From Cyclobacteriaceae bacterium (GTDB lineage Bacteria > Bacteroidota > Bacteroidia > Cytophagales > Cyclobacteriaceae): a stretch of DNA of 64,000 nucleotides. Position 1 is the first letter of the stretch. Each line of letters opens with the position of its first letter. The translations under genes were made by a program, and so were the position numbers. This document shows, piece by piece, positions 1-9,178 of this stretch. The notes under the pieces are model-generated. The model ran no database searches. It saw only the letters and a program-made list of their open reading frames with translations, and was not told the origin of the DNA. The stretch is from positions 1-64,000 of the forward strand of contig JAGQYI010000002.1 of NCBI GenBank assembly GCA_020436165.1. Direction: 5' to 3'.

Positions 1-4
1 AATT

Positions 5-1195
5 ATGAACAAGAAAGTAGTACTGGCCTTTAGTGGCGGACTTGATACTTCGTATTGTGTTAAATACTTAGAAAACGAACTCAAACTTGAGGTGCATGCC
101 GTGCTGGTGAATACCGGGGGGTTTACTAATGCAGAACTGGAAACTGTTGGTCAGAAGGCGCTCGGTTTGGGTGTTGCTTCTTTTAAGGTACTGCATGAAG
201 TTGAAACGTATTATTCAAACGTGATCAAATACCTTATTTTCGGGAATGTACTTAAAAACAACACGTATCCACTTTCTGTAAGTGCAGAGCGAACCGTTCA
301 AGCTGTAGCTATTGCCAACTATGCCAAGAAAGTTGGTGCTTCTTATGTAGCACATGGAAGTACCGGTGCCGGAAACGACCAGGTTCGTTTCGATCTGGTA
401 TTTCAAACGCTCGCCCCGGAGTTAAAGATTCTTACACCTATTCGTGATCTACAGCTTTCACGCGAATCGGAAATTGAATATTTGAAATCGTATGGTGTTG
501 AGGCTTCATGGGAAAAAGCAAAGTATTCCATCAACAAAGGGCTTTGGGGCACCAGTGTAGGAGGGGTGGAAACACTAACATCAAACAAAGCTCTTCCGGA
601 AGAAGCCTGGCCTTCGCAAGTACAAAAAACAGATGGACAATCTGTTTCCATTGAATTTAAAAATGGCGAGCTATCTGGCCTGAATGGTAAAACCATGGAG
701 CCAACCGAGGTGATTGTTGCTTTGAATGAATTGGGAGGGCAATACGGTATTGGTCGCGACATCCATGTGGGCGATACCATTATCGGTATCAAAGGCCGTG
801 TTGGCTTTGAGGCTGCCGGAGCCATGATGAGCATAAAAGCACACCATGCCCTGGAAAAGCACACGCTCACCAAATGGCAATTGTACTGGAAAGAACAATT
901 GGGCAACTGGTACGGTATGATGCTGCACGAAGCACTTTACCTCGACCCTGTAATGCGCAACATTGAATCCTTCTTGCAGGACACCCAAAAGCACGTTACT
1001 GGCTCAGTTAAACTCACGCTAAACCCATACCGATTTAGCGTAGATGGTATTGAAAGCAAGTACGATATGATGGACAATGCCTTTGGCGCCTATGGCGAAA
1101 TGAACAAAGCATGGAGCGGTGAAGATGTAAAAGGCTTTACGAAGATTTTAGCGAACCAACTTCTTTTGTTTAACCAGAAAGCAAACCAATCATGA
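5..1195 (+). CDS. argG: Argininosuccinate synthase
   Basis: This enzyme joins citrulline and aspartate using ATP to form argininosuccinate, the second last step of arginine synthesis in the cytoplasm. The 396-residue protein is full length for the family. Residues 8-16 carry the SGGLDTS ATP-pyrophosphatase loop, and a GSTGAGNDQVRF substrate-binding segment follows near residue 118. The ATG at position 5 is the natural start because the protein begins directly with the nucleotide-binding strand. It is the first visible gene of the arginine operon and its stop overlaps the argC start as ATGA. Its promoter, and any gene before it, lie outside the window. Confidence 0.97.
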   Translation: MNKKVVLAFSGGLDTSYCVKYLENELKLEVHAVLVNTGGFTNAELETVGQKALGLGVASFKVLHEVETYYSNVIKYLIFGNVLKNNTYPLSVSAERTVQAVAIANYAKKVGASYVAHGSTGAGNDQVRFDLVFQTLAPELKILTPIRDLQLSRESEIEYLKSYGVEASWEKAKYSINKGLWGTSVGGVETLTSNKALPEEAWPSQVQKTDGQSVSIEFKNGELSGLNGKTMEPTEVIVALNELGGQYGIGRDIHVGDTIIGIKGRVGFEAAGAMMSIKAHHALEKHTLTKWQLYWKEQLGNWYGMMLHEALYLDPVMRNIESFLQDTQKHVTGSVKLTLNPYRFSVDGIESKYDMMDNAFGAYGEMNKAWSGEDVKGFTKILANQLLLFNQKANQS

Positions 1196-2166
1196 TCAAA
1201 GTAGGAATCGTAGGAGGAGCAGGCTACACAGCTGGAGAGTTAATTCGCATTTTGGTGAATCATCCTGAAGTGAAGTTGATCAGCATTGCCAGCACATCCA
1301 ACACAGGGCAACTGGTTAGCAGCATCCATCAGGATTTGTTAGGCTTAGACCTGAAATTTGATGAGCAACCGAACCTCGAAGTGGACGTGTTGTTTTTGTG
1401 CATGGGCCACGGAAAGTCGAAGGAGTTTCTTAATAAACATACAATTCCTGCTACAACCAAGCTCATTGACCTAAGCAACGATTTCCGTTTGCAAGCAGAT
1501 CAAAAACAAGGAGACAGAAAGTTTATCTACGGCTTGCCGGAGGTAAACAAAGTTGCCATTCAAAAAGCAAGCAATATAGCCAACCCCGGTTGTTTTGCTA
1601 CGGCTATACAGGAAGCACTGCTACCCATGGCAGCCAATGGCTGGCTCGAAAACGAAGTGCACATTCATGCGCTTACCGGCTCTACAGGAGCGGGGCAATC
1701 GCTATCAGCAACCACCCATTTTACCTGGCGCCACGACAATGTAAGTGTGTACAAAGCTTTTACCCATCAGCATTTGGGTGAAATAGGTGAAACCGTTGTT
1801 CGGTTGCAGCCAGGGTTCAAGGAAGAGCTTTCCTTTATTCCCCTCCGAGGCAATTTTACGCGCGGCATTTTTGCAACGCTCTATACCAAAACTTCCAAAT
1901 CGATTGAGGAGATAAAGTCGGCTTACAAAAAATACTTTGAAGAACAAACCTTTGTATTTATATCTGATGAGCCCATTCACTTGAAACAAGTGGTAAACAC
2001 AAACAATGTGTTGCTCCACCTGGAGAAAATAAGTGACAAGCTGTTGATCACCAGCATTATTGATAACCTGGTAAAAGGCGCTTCCGGACAAGCCGTTCAA
2101 AATATGAACCTCATGTTTGGGCTAGACGAAACCACAGGGCTAAAACTTAAAGCAACCATTTTTTAA
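1192..2166 (+). CDS. argC: N-acyl-gamma-glutamyl-phosphate reductase
   Basis: ArgC reduces N-acetyl- (or N-succinyl-) glutamyl phosphate to the semialdehyde with NADPH. The 324-residue protein starts with a Rossmann loop (GGAGYTAGEL, residues 8-17). The catalytic cysteine is C134 in the NPGCFATA motif, and HQHLGEIGE lies downstream near residue 195. The ATG overlaps the argG stop by four bases, so the two genes are probably translationally coupled. The gene after it starts two bases past its stop. The acyl group used (acetyl or succinyl) cannot be told from this gene. Confidence 0.96.
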   Translation: MIKVGIVGGAGYTAGELIRILVNHPEVKLISIASTSNTGQLVSSIHQDLLGLDLKFDEQPNLEVDVLFLCMGHGKSKEFLNKHTIPATTKLIDLSNDFRLQADQKQGDRKFIYGLPEVNKVAIQKASNIANPGCFATAIQEALLPMAANGWLENEVHIHALTGSTGAGQSLSATTHFTWRHDNVSVYKAFTHQHLGEIGETVVRLQPGFKEELSFIPLRGNFTRGIFATLYTKTSKSIEEIKSAYKKYFEEQTFVFISDEPIHLKQVVNTNNVLLHLEKISDKLLITSIIDNLVKGASGQAVQNMNLMFGLDETTGLKLKATIF

Positions 2167-2168
2167 TC

Positions 2169-2969
2169 ATGGAACTAGCAAACAAAAACATCACTATTAT
2201 CGGAACCGGCAACCTTGGGCTGGCCATTACCAATGGACTTTTGTCTTCAGGATTGCTGGAGAAAAATAAGCTCACCATTACCCGCAGAAAAACGGAAGGC
2301 ATTGAACATTTTTCTACACAAGGCATTGCCGTAACCAACGATAACGCCAAAGCGGTAGAAAACGCTGACATCGTTTTATTAGCCGTACAGCCGGGACAAT
2401 TGAAAGATGTGGTGGCCGAAACACAAGGAGTGTTGCAAAACAAATTGGTGGTTTCTACGCTTACGGGTGTCACTCTGAACCAGCTTCAGGCTGCGCTTGA
2501 TTCTTCAAACGCTATTGTCCGCGCCATGCCCAACACAGCCCTGGCTGTTAAGCAATCTATGACCTGCATAAGCACATTGGCTTCCAAAGAGGATACCGCT
2601 TTGGTGCAATCCATTTTCTCTGTGCTTGGAGAGTCGGTTGTGATCGAAGACGAGCTGATGCAAGCTGCTACCGTTTTGGGGGCCAGTGGCATCGCATTTT
2701 GGCTACGTCTTATCCGGGCCACCACACAAGGAGGTATTCAGTTAGGCTTTGATGCGCCTGATGCACAAAAAATTGCTGTGCAAACATGCCTTGGAGCAGC
2801 CAGCTTGCTGCAGCAAAACAATGGTGCGCATCCAGAATCGGAAATAGATAAAGTGACCACCCCAAAAGGGTGCACCATAGCCGGCCTCAACGAAATGGAG
2901 CACAAGGGCCTTAGCTCAGCTTTGATCCAGGGGCTGGTGGCTTCTTTTGAAAAAATCAATGAAATATGA
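2169..2969 (+). CDS. proC: Pyrroline-5-carboxylate reductase in the arginine operon
   Basis: This protein belongs to the ProC family, which reduces 1-pyrroline-5-carboxylate to proline with NAD(P)H. The 266 residues show an N-terminal dinucleotide-binding loop GTGNLG at residues 12-17, the RAMPNTA motif in the middle and the family C-terminal signature TTPKGCTIAGLNEME. Length is normal. It sits between argC and argD with a two-base gap upstream, so it is part of the arginine transcription unit. An arginine-operon proC could serve proline synthesis from glutamate or ornithine-derived pyrroline carboxylate. Which one is inference. Confidence 0.93.
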   Translation: MELANKNITIIGTGNLGLAITNGLLSSGLLEKNKLTITRRKTEGIEHFSTQGIAVTNDNAKAVENADIVLLAVQPGQLKDVVAETQGVLQNKLVVSTLTGVTLNQLQAALDSSNAIVRAMPNTALAVKQSMTCISTLASKEDTALVQSIFSVLGESVVIEDELMQAATVLGASGIAFWLRLIRATTQGGIQLGFDAPDAQKIAVQTCLGAASLLQQNNGAHPESEIDKVTTPKGCTIAGLNEMEHKGLSSALIQGLVASFEKINEI

Positions 2970-2992
2970 CATAACTACAAAACACAAGTACA

Positions 2993-4153
2993 ATGAAACC
3001 TTTTGATGTTTATCCACTCCAATCTGTAACGCCTGTAAAAGCTGAAGGATGCTATGTTTGGGACAAAGACGGAACCCGCTACCTCGATCTATACGGAGGC
3101 CATGCGGTAATTTCCATTGGTCATGCCCATCCGGAATACACCAATGCCATAGCGCAGCAAGCAGCCACTATGGGGTTCTACTCCAACTCTGTGCACAATC
3201 CGGTGCAGGAGGAGTTCGCCAAAAGGTTGGGAGAGGTATCTGGATATCCTGATTACCAATTGTTTCTTGTGAACTCCGGTGCAGAGGCTATTGAAAATGC
3301 GCTAAAGTTAGCTTCATTTCATACCGGGAAAAAACATATCATTTCAATAAAAAAAGGATTTCACGGGCGTACTTCACTGGCCGTTGCAGTCACAGACAAC
3401 CCTAAAATAAGCGCACCTGTTAATAGGGTGCACCCAACTTCTTTTGTTGAAATGGAAGATATTAGTGCGCTTGAAACAGTGTTGAAAACAAAGGATGTTG
3501 CGGCTGTGGTGATTGAAGGAATTCAGGGCATTGCTGGTATTTATGAACCCTCCGTTGAGTTTCTTCAATCCACAGAAAAGCTTTGCAAAAAGTACGATGC
3601 TCTTTTGGTGCTGGATGAAATCCAATCAGGTTATGGACGCACAGGCAAATTCTTTGCGCACCAGTACGCTGGCATTAGACCGGACCTTATTACGGTGGCC
3701 AAAGGCATGGGCAATGGTTTCCCTATTGGAGGTGTTTTAATACACCCTTCCATTAAGCCATCCTTTGGGTTGCTTGGAACAACCTTTGGTGGTACACATC
3801 TTGGATGTGCTGCCGGACTTTCGGTTATTAATGTGCTGGAATCGGAACACCTAATGGACAATGCTTCCTCAACGGGAAGTTTTCTGATCAAAGAGCTAAA
3901 AAAACTCGCAATTAAAGAAGTACGTGGCAGGGGCTTAATGATAGGAATTGAGTTTGGTTTTTCAATTAAAGAATTACGCAAAATTCTTTTGGAGGAATTT
4001 CATGTGTTTACAGGAACTTCGTCAAATCCAAACACTCTGCGAATCTTACCTCCACTTTCACTGAGTATAGAACAGGCAACCTATTTTGTGGATTCACTTA
4101 AATCCTCTATTCAAAAGCTAAAAGAGAATGAAACAGTTTCTGTCCATAAATGA
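2993..4153 (+). CDS. argD: N-acylornithine aminotransferase
   Basis: ArgD is a class III PLP aminotransferase that transfers the glutamate amino group to the N-acylglutamate semialdehyde. The 386-residue protein has the glycine-serine phosphate-binding segment NSGAEAIENA near residue 94, the cofactor aspartate D208 in LDEIQSGYGRTG, and the PLP-binding lysine K237 in VAKGMGNG. The last 26 bases overlap the start of the next gene in another frame, an unusually long overlap for this operon. The class includes ornithine and 4-aminobutyrate aminotransferases, but the arginine context fixes the role. Confidence 0.95.
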   Translation: MKPFDVYPLQSVTPVKAEGCYVWDKDGTRYLDLYGGHAVISIGHAHPEYTNAIAQQAATMGFYSNSVHNPVQEEFAKRLGEVSGYPDYQLFLVNSGAEAIENALKLASFHTGKKHIISIKKGFHGRTSLAVAVTDNPKISAPVNRVHPTSFVEMEDISALETVLKTKDVAAVVIEGIQGIAGIYEPSVEFLQSTEKLCKKYDALLVLDEIQSGYGRTGKFFAHQYAGIRPDLITVAKGMGNGFPIGGVLIHPSIKPSFGLLGTTFGGTHLGCAAGLSVINVLESEHLMDNASSTGSFLIKELKKLAIKEVRGRGLMIGIEFGFSIKELRKILLEEFHVFTGTSSNPNTLRILPPLSLSIEQATYFVDSLKSSIQKLKENETVSVHK

Positions 4154-5072
4154 TGTACCCGACCCGTCCGGGCTTGTTCAGGAAGCGCTGGCATTGAAAG
4201 CCGACCCCTTTGCTTTTTCCCACCTGGGAAAACACAAAACACTAGGTCTGGTTTTCCTAAACCCCAGCTTGCGAACTCGTATGAGCACACAGCGTGCCGC
4301 CCAAAACCTGGGAATGGATGTGATGGTGCTGAATATGGACAAAGACGGATGGCAATTAGAATTTGAAGATGGGGCAATTATGAATGGCTCCAGCCAGGAG
4401 CATATTAAAGAAGCGGCCGCTGTTATTTCTCAATACTGTGATGTTATTGGCATCCGCACGTTTCCTTCGCTCCAAAACCGCGAAGAAGATTATATCGAAA
4501 AAATCCTTGGCAGCTTTGTTAAATATGCTACGGTACCCGTACTTTCTCTTGAAAGTGCCACTTTACACCCGTTGCAATCGCTGGCCGATTGGCTAACCAT
4601 TGAAGAGCATAAAAAAAGAGAAGTACCCAAAGTGGTTCTTTCGTGGGCGCCCCATCCACGCGCCTTGCCACAGGCAGTACCCAATTCGTTTGTACAGTGG
4701 CTAAAGGCCGCGCCAGTTGAACTGGTAATTACGCACCCGGAAGGATATGAGCTTTCAAATGAATTCACTGTAGGAGTCCCTGTTGAATACGATCAGAACA
4801 AAGCGCTTGTCGGTGCTGACTTTGTGTATGCTAAAAACTGGTCTTCCTATAATGACTATGGCAAAATATTGTCAACTGATTCCTCATGGATGATCACGGA
4901 AAAGAAAATGGCATTAACCAACCAGGGGGCTTTTATGCATTGCTTACCGGTACGCAGAAATGTGATTGTTGCCGATCAAGTGCTGGATGGGCCAAACTCG
5001 TTGGTTATCCAACAAGCCGAAAACCGTACCTATGCCGCCCAGGCAGTTCTTAAAAGACTTTTGGAAAAATGA
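4128..5072 (+). CDS. argF': N-acylornithine carbamoyltransferase (ArgF' type)
   Basis: This transcarbamylase moves the carbamoyl group of carbamoyl phosphate to N-acetyl- or N-succinyl-L-ornithine, the variant used by Bacteroidota and Xanthomonadales instead of plain ornithine. The 314-residue protein has the carbamoyl-phosphate loop SLRTR (residues 47-51), HPLQSLADW, WAPHPRALPQAVPNS and the HCLPVRR motif near the C-terminus. The residue known to set specificity (Pro90 in the Bacteroides succinylornithine enzyme, Glu92 in the Xanthomonas acetylornithine enzyme) is Gln90 here, within SSQEH, so the acyl group is uncertain. The gene starts inside argD, 26 bases before its stop. Confidence 0.94.
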   Translation: MKQFLSINDVPDPSGLVQEALALKADPFAFSHLGKHKTLGLVFLNPSLRTRMSTQRAAQNLGMDVMVLNMDKDGWQLEFEDGAIMNGSSQEHIKEAAAVISQYCDVIGIRTFPSLQNREEDYIEKILGSFVKYATVPVLSLESATLHPLQSLADWLTIEEHKKREVPKVVLSWAPHPRALPQAVPNSFVQWLKAAPVELVITHPEGYELSNEFTVGVPVEYDQNKALVGADFVYAKNWSSYNDYGKILSTDSSWMITEKKMALTNQGAFMHCLPVRRNVIVADQVLDGPNSLVIQQAENRTYAAQAVLKRLLEK

Positions 5073-5839
5073 AAAAGCTAGAGGTAATAAAAATTGGAGG
5101 CAAGGTAATTGACCAACCGGAACAGCTCGGCAAAGTCCTGAATGCTTTTTCAAAAATCCGGGGTCCAAAGATCCTTATTCATGGTGGCGGTTCCAAAGCA
5201 TCCGAAATGGAGCGGACCCTAGGCTTAACGCCAAAAATGGTAGATGGCAGACGCGTAACCAGTAGCGAAGCACTCGAAGTGGTAACCATGGTGTATGCCG
5301 GGCTCATCAATAAAACGATCGTTGCTCAGCTTCAGTCGTTTGGGTGCAATGCACTTGGCCTTTCCGGCCCTGACGGCAATAGCATTCTCGCTTCTAAACG
5401 ACCTGTGAATCCCATTGACTTTGGTTTTGTTGGAGATGTTAAGCAGGTCAATGCTACCTTTGTTGAAACACTTCTTCAGTCAGGTATCACTCCGGTTTTT
5501 TCAGCCATCACACACGATGGCAAAGGCCAGTTGCTCAATACCAATGCGGATACAATGGCCTCTGTTATTGCCAGTGCTTTCGCATTAATTTATGAAGTGC
5601 ACCTTACACTTGCTTTTGAGAAAGAAGGGGTGCTGGATGATTCAGGGAATGTGATTGATAAGATAGACAAAAATTATTTCCATACATTAGTTAAAAATGG
5701 GACAATAAAGGAAGGAATGATCCCAAAGTTGACCAATGCATTTAATGCCCTTACCAATGGAGTGAAAAAAGTAAAACTTACCTCTTCTGAAAATATATCA
5801 AACACAAATCAGGTATTTACGAACGTAACTTTGAGCTAA
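5069..5839 (+). CDS. argB: N-acylglutamate kinase
   Basis: ArgB phosphorylates the gamma carboxylate of N-acylglutamate and is an amino acid kinase. The 256-residue protein has the N-terminal KIGGK motif near residue 8, HGGGSKASEM at about residue 39 for substrate and phosphate binding, and a NTNADTMA segment in the second half. It starts with an ATGA overlap with argF' and its TAA stop shares one base with the next ATG (TAATG). In Bacteroides the same family member prefers N-succinylglutamate. This protein could follow that pattern, but the sequence alone does not settle it. Confidence 0.94.
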   Translation: MKKLEVIKIGGKVIDQPEQLGKVLNAFSKIRGPKILIHGGGSKASEMERTLGLTPKMVDGRRVTSSEALEVVTMVYAGLINKTIVAQLQSFGCNALGLSGPDGNSILASKRPVNPIDFGFVGDVKQVNATFVETLLQSGITPVFSAITHDGKGQLLNTNADTMASVIASAFALIYEVHLTLAFEKEGVLDDSGNVIDKIDKNYFHTLVKNGTIKEGMIPKLTNAFNALTNGVKKVKLTSSENISNTNQVFTNVTLS

Positions 5840-6900
5840 TGAATATCCTATCCCAAAAAGCCGTTGAGCTACTAAGAAAATTAATCGCTACTCCTTCTTT
5901 ATCCAAGGAAGAGGACAAAACAGCTTTCCTTCTGTTTGATTTCTTAGTCGAGGAAGGTGCACAGCCCAACCGCTTTTTGAACAATGTGTGGGCGGTAAAT
6001 AAGCATTTTGATCCCGCCAAAGAAACCCTGATGCTCAATTCGCACCACGATACGGTGAAACCCAACAATGGATATACCCGGCCACCTTTTGAACCACAGG
6101 TAGAAGATGGTAAGCTATACGGCTTGGGAAGCAATGATGCCGGAGGTCCTTTGGTGAGTTTGATTGCCACATTTCTTCATTTTTATAATGAACCCAGTCT
6201 TAGCCATAATCTGCTGCTTGTTTGTTCTTCTGAGGAGGAAATTTCAGGTAAAAACGGCCTTGCTGCCGTTATCCACGAAGTGCCTTTGCCTGCTGTATCG
6301 ATTGTGGGTGAACCCACATTAATGGACATGGCCATTGCCGAAAAAGGGTTGATGGTACTGGAGTGCACTGCTCATGGCAAGGCCGGCCATGCTGCGCGCG
6401 ATGAAGGCGAGAACGCCATTTACAAGGCAATTAAAGATATTGATTGGTTTCGCACGTTTCAGTTCCCCAAAATCTCAGAAACCTTGGGCCCTGTTAAAAT
6501 GACCGCAACCATTATTCAGGCAGGCTCTCAGCACAATGTAGTGCCCGACCAGTGTGCCTTTACAGTAGATGTGCGCACTACCGATAAGTACTCCAATGAA
6601 GAAACTTTGGAAATAATCAAGCAACATGTTCAGTCCGAAATCAATCCTCGATCACTCCGGCTCAATCCGTCTTCAATAGATGAAAACCACCCACTCGTAC
6701 AAGCGGGTAAAAAGATGGGCATGAAAACCTATGGCTCACCCACACTTTCAGATCAATCGTTGATAGATATTCCTTCGCTAAAAATGGGGCCTGGTGATTC
6801 AGCCCGTTCGCATACGCCTGATGAATTTATTTATATAAACGAAATTGAAGAAGGAATCGAGAAATACATTCTGTTATTGAACCATTTCCTTAAACCTTAA
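5839..6900 (+). CDS. argE: M20 family deacylase (N-acylcitrulline/ornithine)
   Basis: This M20 metallopeptidase-family enzyme removes the acyl group near the end of the arginine route. Because the upstream transcarbamylase acts on an acylated substrate, the likely substrate is N-acylcitrulline rather than N-acylornithine. The 353 residues show the metal site SHHDTV (H70, D71), GSNDAGGP near residue 105, the catalytic and metal pair SSEEEISG near residue 139, and a final metal histidine in the SHTPDEF segment. The dimerisation domain lies between, with an HAARDEGENA loop. DapE and ArgE overlap in sequence. The operon decides the assignment. Confidence 0.9.
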   Translation: MNILSQKAVELLRKLIATPSLSKEEDKTAFLLFDFLVEEGAQPNRFLNNVWAVNKHFDPAKETLMLNSHHDTVKPNNGYTRPPFEPQVEDGKLYGLGSNDAGGPLVSLIATFLHFYNEPSLSHNLLLVCSSEEEISGKNGLAAVIHEVPLPAVSIVGEPTLMDMAIAEKGLMVLECTAHGKAGHAARDEGENAIYKAIKDIDWFRTFQFPKISETLGPVKMTATIIQAGSQHNVVPDQCAFTVDVRTTDKYSNEETLEIIKQHVQSEINPRSLRLNPSSIDENHPLVQAGKKMGMKTYGSPTLSDQSLIDIPSLKMGPGDSARSHTPDEFIYINEIEEGIEKYILLLNHFLKP

Positions 6901-6905
6901 TCACT

Positions 6906-8195
6906 ATGAAACTCTGGAATAAAGGATATACCATTGAAAATGCCGTTGAGAAATTTACGGTTGGTAACGACCGTGTGCTTGACCTTGAAATAGCCAAATA
7001 CGACATGATCGCCAGTAATGCGCATGCCAACATGTTGGCCGAAATTGGTGTTCTCACTAAAGAAGAAAGTGTGGCTTTAGCCCGTGAACTGGACAAACTA
7101 ATGGCAATGGTAGAAAATGGAACCTTCACCATCGAAGATTCATTTGAAGATGTCCATTCCAAAATAGAGTACGAACTCACTCAAAAGTTAGGGGACACCG
7201 GCAAGAAGATTCATACCGGGCGGTCGCGAAACGACCAAGTGTTGGTGGCGTTGCACCTCTACCTGAGAGACCAGATCAAAGCGTTTAAGCGTGATGTCCA
7301 AAAGCTTTTTGATAAGCTTATTGAACTAAGTGAGGAACACAAAATTGTGCTTATTCCGGGTTATACGCACATGCAAGTGGCCATGCCATCCTCTGTTGGC
7401 TTGTGGTTGGGGGGCTATGCAGAGCTGTTGGTAGACGACCTCCATTTACTGAATGCGGCCTATAAAATTGCCAACCAAAACCCGTTGGGTTCCGGAGCAG
7501 GGTACGGGTCTTCTATCCCTCTTAATCGTACTCAAACCACCAAAGAAATGGGGTTGGCAACGCTCAAGTACAATTCCATTGCGGCTCAACTAAGTCGTGG
7601 CAAACTTGAAAAATCGATTAGCTATGCCATGGCATCTGTAGCAGGTACACTCGCACGTCTAGCCATGGATGTTACCTTGTACATGAATGAAAATCATAAA
7701 TTTATTTCTTTTCCCAAAGAGTTAACGACCGGTTCCAGCATTATGCCCCATAAAAAGAACCCGGATGTGTTTGAGTTGGTGCGTGCCAAATGCAATAAAA
7801 TTCAGGCGCTACCCACTGAGCTTACGCTTATTACCAACAACCTGCCTACTGGCTACCACCGCGATTACCAATTGCTCAAAGACTCGCTTTTTCCTGCCAT
7901 CGCATCGTTAACCGACTGCCTCGACATTACTGAATTTATGTTTCAGCATCTGGAAGTAAATGCTTCTGTAATTGACCAGCCCAAGTACGACATGCTGTTT
8001 AGCGTGGAAAATGTAAATGCATTGGTAAATGAGGGCGTTCCTTTCCGGGAGGCCTATCAGCGGGTGGGCAACGAAATTGAGGCGGACACTTTTGAACCCT
8101 TGCGCAATCCGGTACATACGCATGAGGGCAGCATTGGCAATTTGTGCAACAAGGAGATACAGGAAAAGTTCGAAAAGGCTTTTAAAGAAGTTTGA
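6906..8195 (+). CDS. argH: Argininosuccinate lyase
   Basis: ArgH splits argininosuccinate into arginine and fumarate and completes the pathway. The 429-residue protein has the HTGRSRNDQV motif near residue 102, HMQVAMPSS near residue 156, and the fumarase/aspartase superfamily signature GSSIMPHKKNP near residue 276. It begins five bases after the preceding stop and is the last arginine gene. An 82-base gap to the next likely start follows, with no clear terminator hairpin, so some readthrough into the next gene is possible. Confidence 0.96.
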   Translation: MKLWNKGYTIENAVEKFTVGNDRVLDLEIAKYDMIASNAHANMLAEIGVLTKEESVALARELDKLMAMVENGTFTIEDSFEDVHSKIEYELTQKLGDTGKKIHTGRSRNDQVLVALHLYLRDQIKAFKRDVQKLFDKLIELSEEHKIVLIPGYTHMQVAMPSSVGLWLGGYAELLVDDLHLLNAAYKIANQNPLGSGAGYGSSIPLNRTQTTKEMGLATLKYNSIAAQLSRGKLEKSISYAMASVAGTLARLAMDVTLYMNENHKFISFPKELTTGSSIMPHKKNPDVFELVRAKCNKIQALPTELTLITNNLPTGYHRDYQLLKDSLFPAIASLTDCLDITEFMFQHLEVNASVIDQPKYDMLFSVENVNALVNEGVPFREAYQRVGNEIEADTFEPLRNPVHTHEGSIGNLCNKEIQEKFEKAFKEV

Positions 8196-8277
8196 CCTGC
8201 ATTTAAACTGTCCAAAGTCATGGTTTTTATTCATGTTGAACCATACTTTTATGGCTTCAACTTTCAAACGCAAAAAA

Positions 8278-9177
8278 ATGAAAACGCTATTTACTTTTTT
8301 AACTTCCATTGTCTTTTTAATTAGTGCGCAAGCACAGACTTTAAACCCCTACATTTTAGGAGCATCCTCTTCAAAATCGGTGGCTGAATTAACCCCCGAA
8401 GTAAGCAAAGCACTGGCAGACCATCAGTTAAAAGTGGTTGGCTCGTATGTACCTGCTTCCGACAATAACCGAATGGTGCTGGTGGTTACCCATCCTTCGC
8501 TGGAAAAAGCAGTAAGCCAGATCGGGAGCCTTACCGGTTTTGCTGCCACATTGCGCGTGGGCATTACCCGCGAAGGCGATGTAACAAACGTTACCTACAC
8601 CAACCCTGTTTATTGGGGCAACGCTTATTTCAGAGATGACTTCTCAAAAGTAAAATCCGACTACGATGCGGTTGCTGCATCCTTTACTGCCGCCATGAAA
8701 TCACTTGATGGATACAAAGGCACACCCTTTGGCTCTAAAAAAGGTATTGATGCAGACGACCTGCACGATTACCATTACATGATGGCCATGCCCTATTTTG
8801 ACGATACCGAAACCATTGGTGAGTTCGGCTCCTATGCAGAGGCGGTAGCCAAAATAGATGCCAATCTTAAAAAAGGCGTGCCCAATGCCAAGTTGGTGTA
8901 TAAGGTAGAAATACCCGGCAAAGAACTGGCGCTTTATGGCATTGCCCTTTCAGGAGAAAACGGTGAATCCAAATTCCTTCCAAAGATCGACATTTCATCT
9001 CCAAAGCATACGGCCTTTTTGCCCTACGAAATTCTGGTGATGGGCAAAGAAGTGCACATTTTGCATGGCCGTTATCGCATTGCACTTTCTTTTCCTGACC
9101 TTACCATGGGCACCTTTACCAAAATCATGTCAACACCAGGCGATATCGAGGAAATGATGGAAAAAGTGGTTGAATAG
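8278..9177 (+). CDS. Exported protein of unknown function
   Basis: I do not recognise this 299-residue protein with certainty. It begins with a clear signal peptide that ends in SAQAQ, so it is probably periplasmic or surface-located. The mature part has two similar-sized alpha/beta halves, with a repeated theme of a beta strand followed by 'hpsl.kav..ig', which recalls DUF302-like ligand-binding folds. That is only an impression. The open frame runs back into argH, but the ATG at 8278 is preferred because it directly begins the signal peptide. In-frame ATGs at 8251 and 8233 would add a basic extension. Confidence 0.72.
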   Translation: MKTLFTFLTSIVFLISAQAQTLNPYILGASSSKSVAELTPEVSKALADHQLKVVGSYVPASDNNRMVLVVTHPSLEKAVSQIGSLTGFAATLRVGITREGDVTNVTYTNPVYWGNAYFRDDFSKVKSDYDAVAASFTAAMKSLDGYKGTPFGSKKGIDADDLHDYHYMMAMPYFDDTETIGEFGSYAEAVAKIDANLKKGVPNAKLVYKVEIPGKELALYGIALSGENGESKFLPKIDISSPKHTAFLPYEILVMGKEVHILHGRYRIALSFPDLTMGTFTKIMSTPGDIEEMMEKVVE

Positions 9178-9178
9178 C

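Noticed and set aside
403-906. Long minus-strand open frame inside argG
   Set aside because: It is antisense to a well-supported gene, has an unnatural composition and no recognised motif, so it is a shadow.
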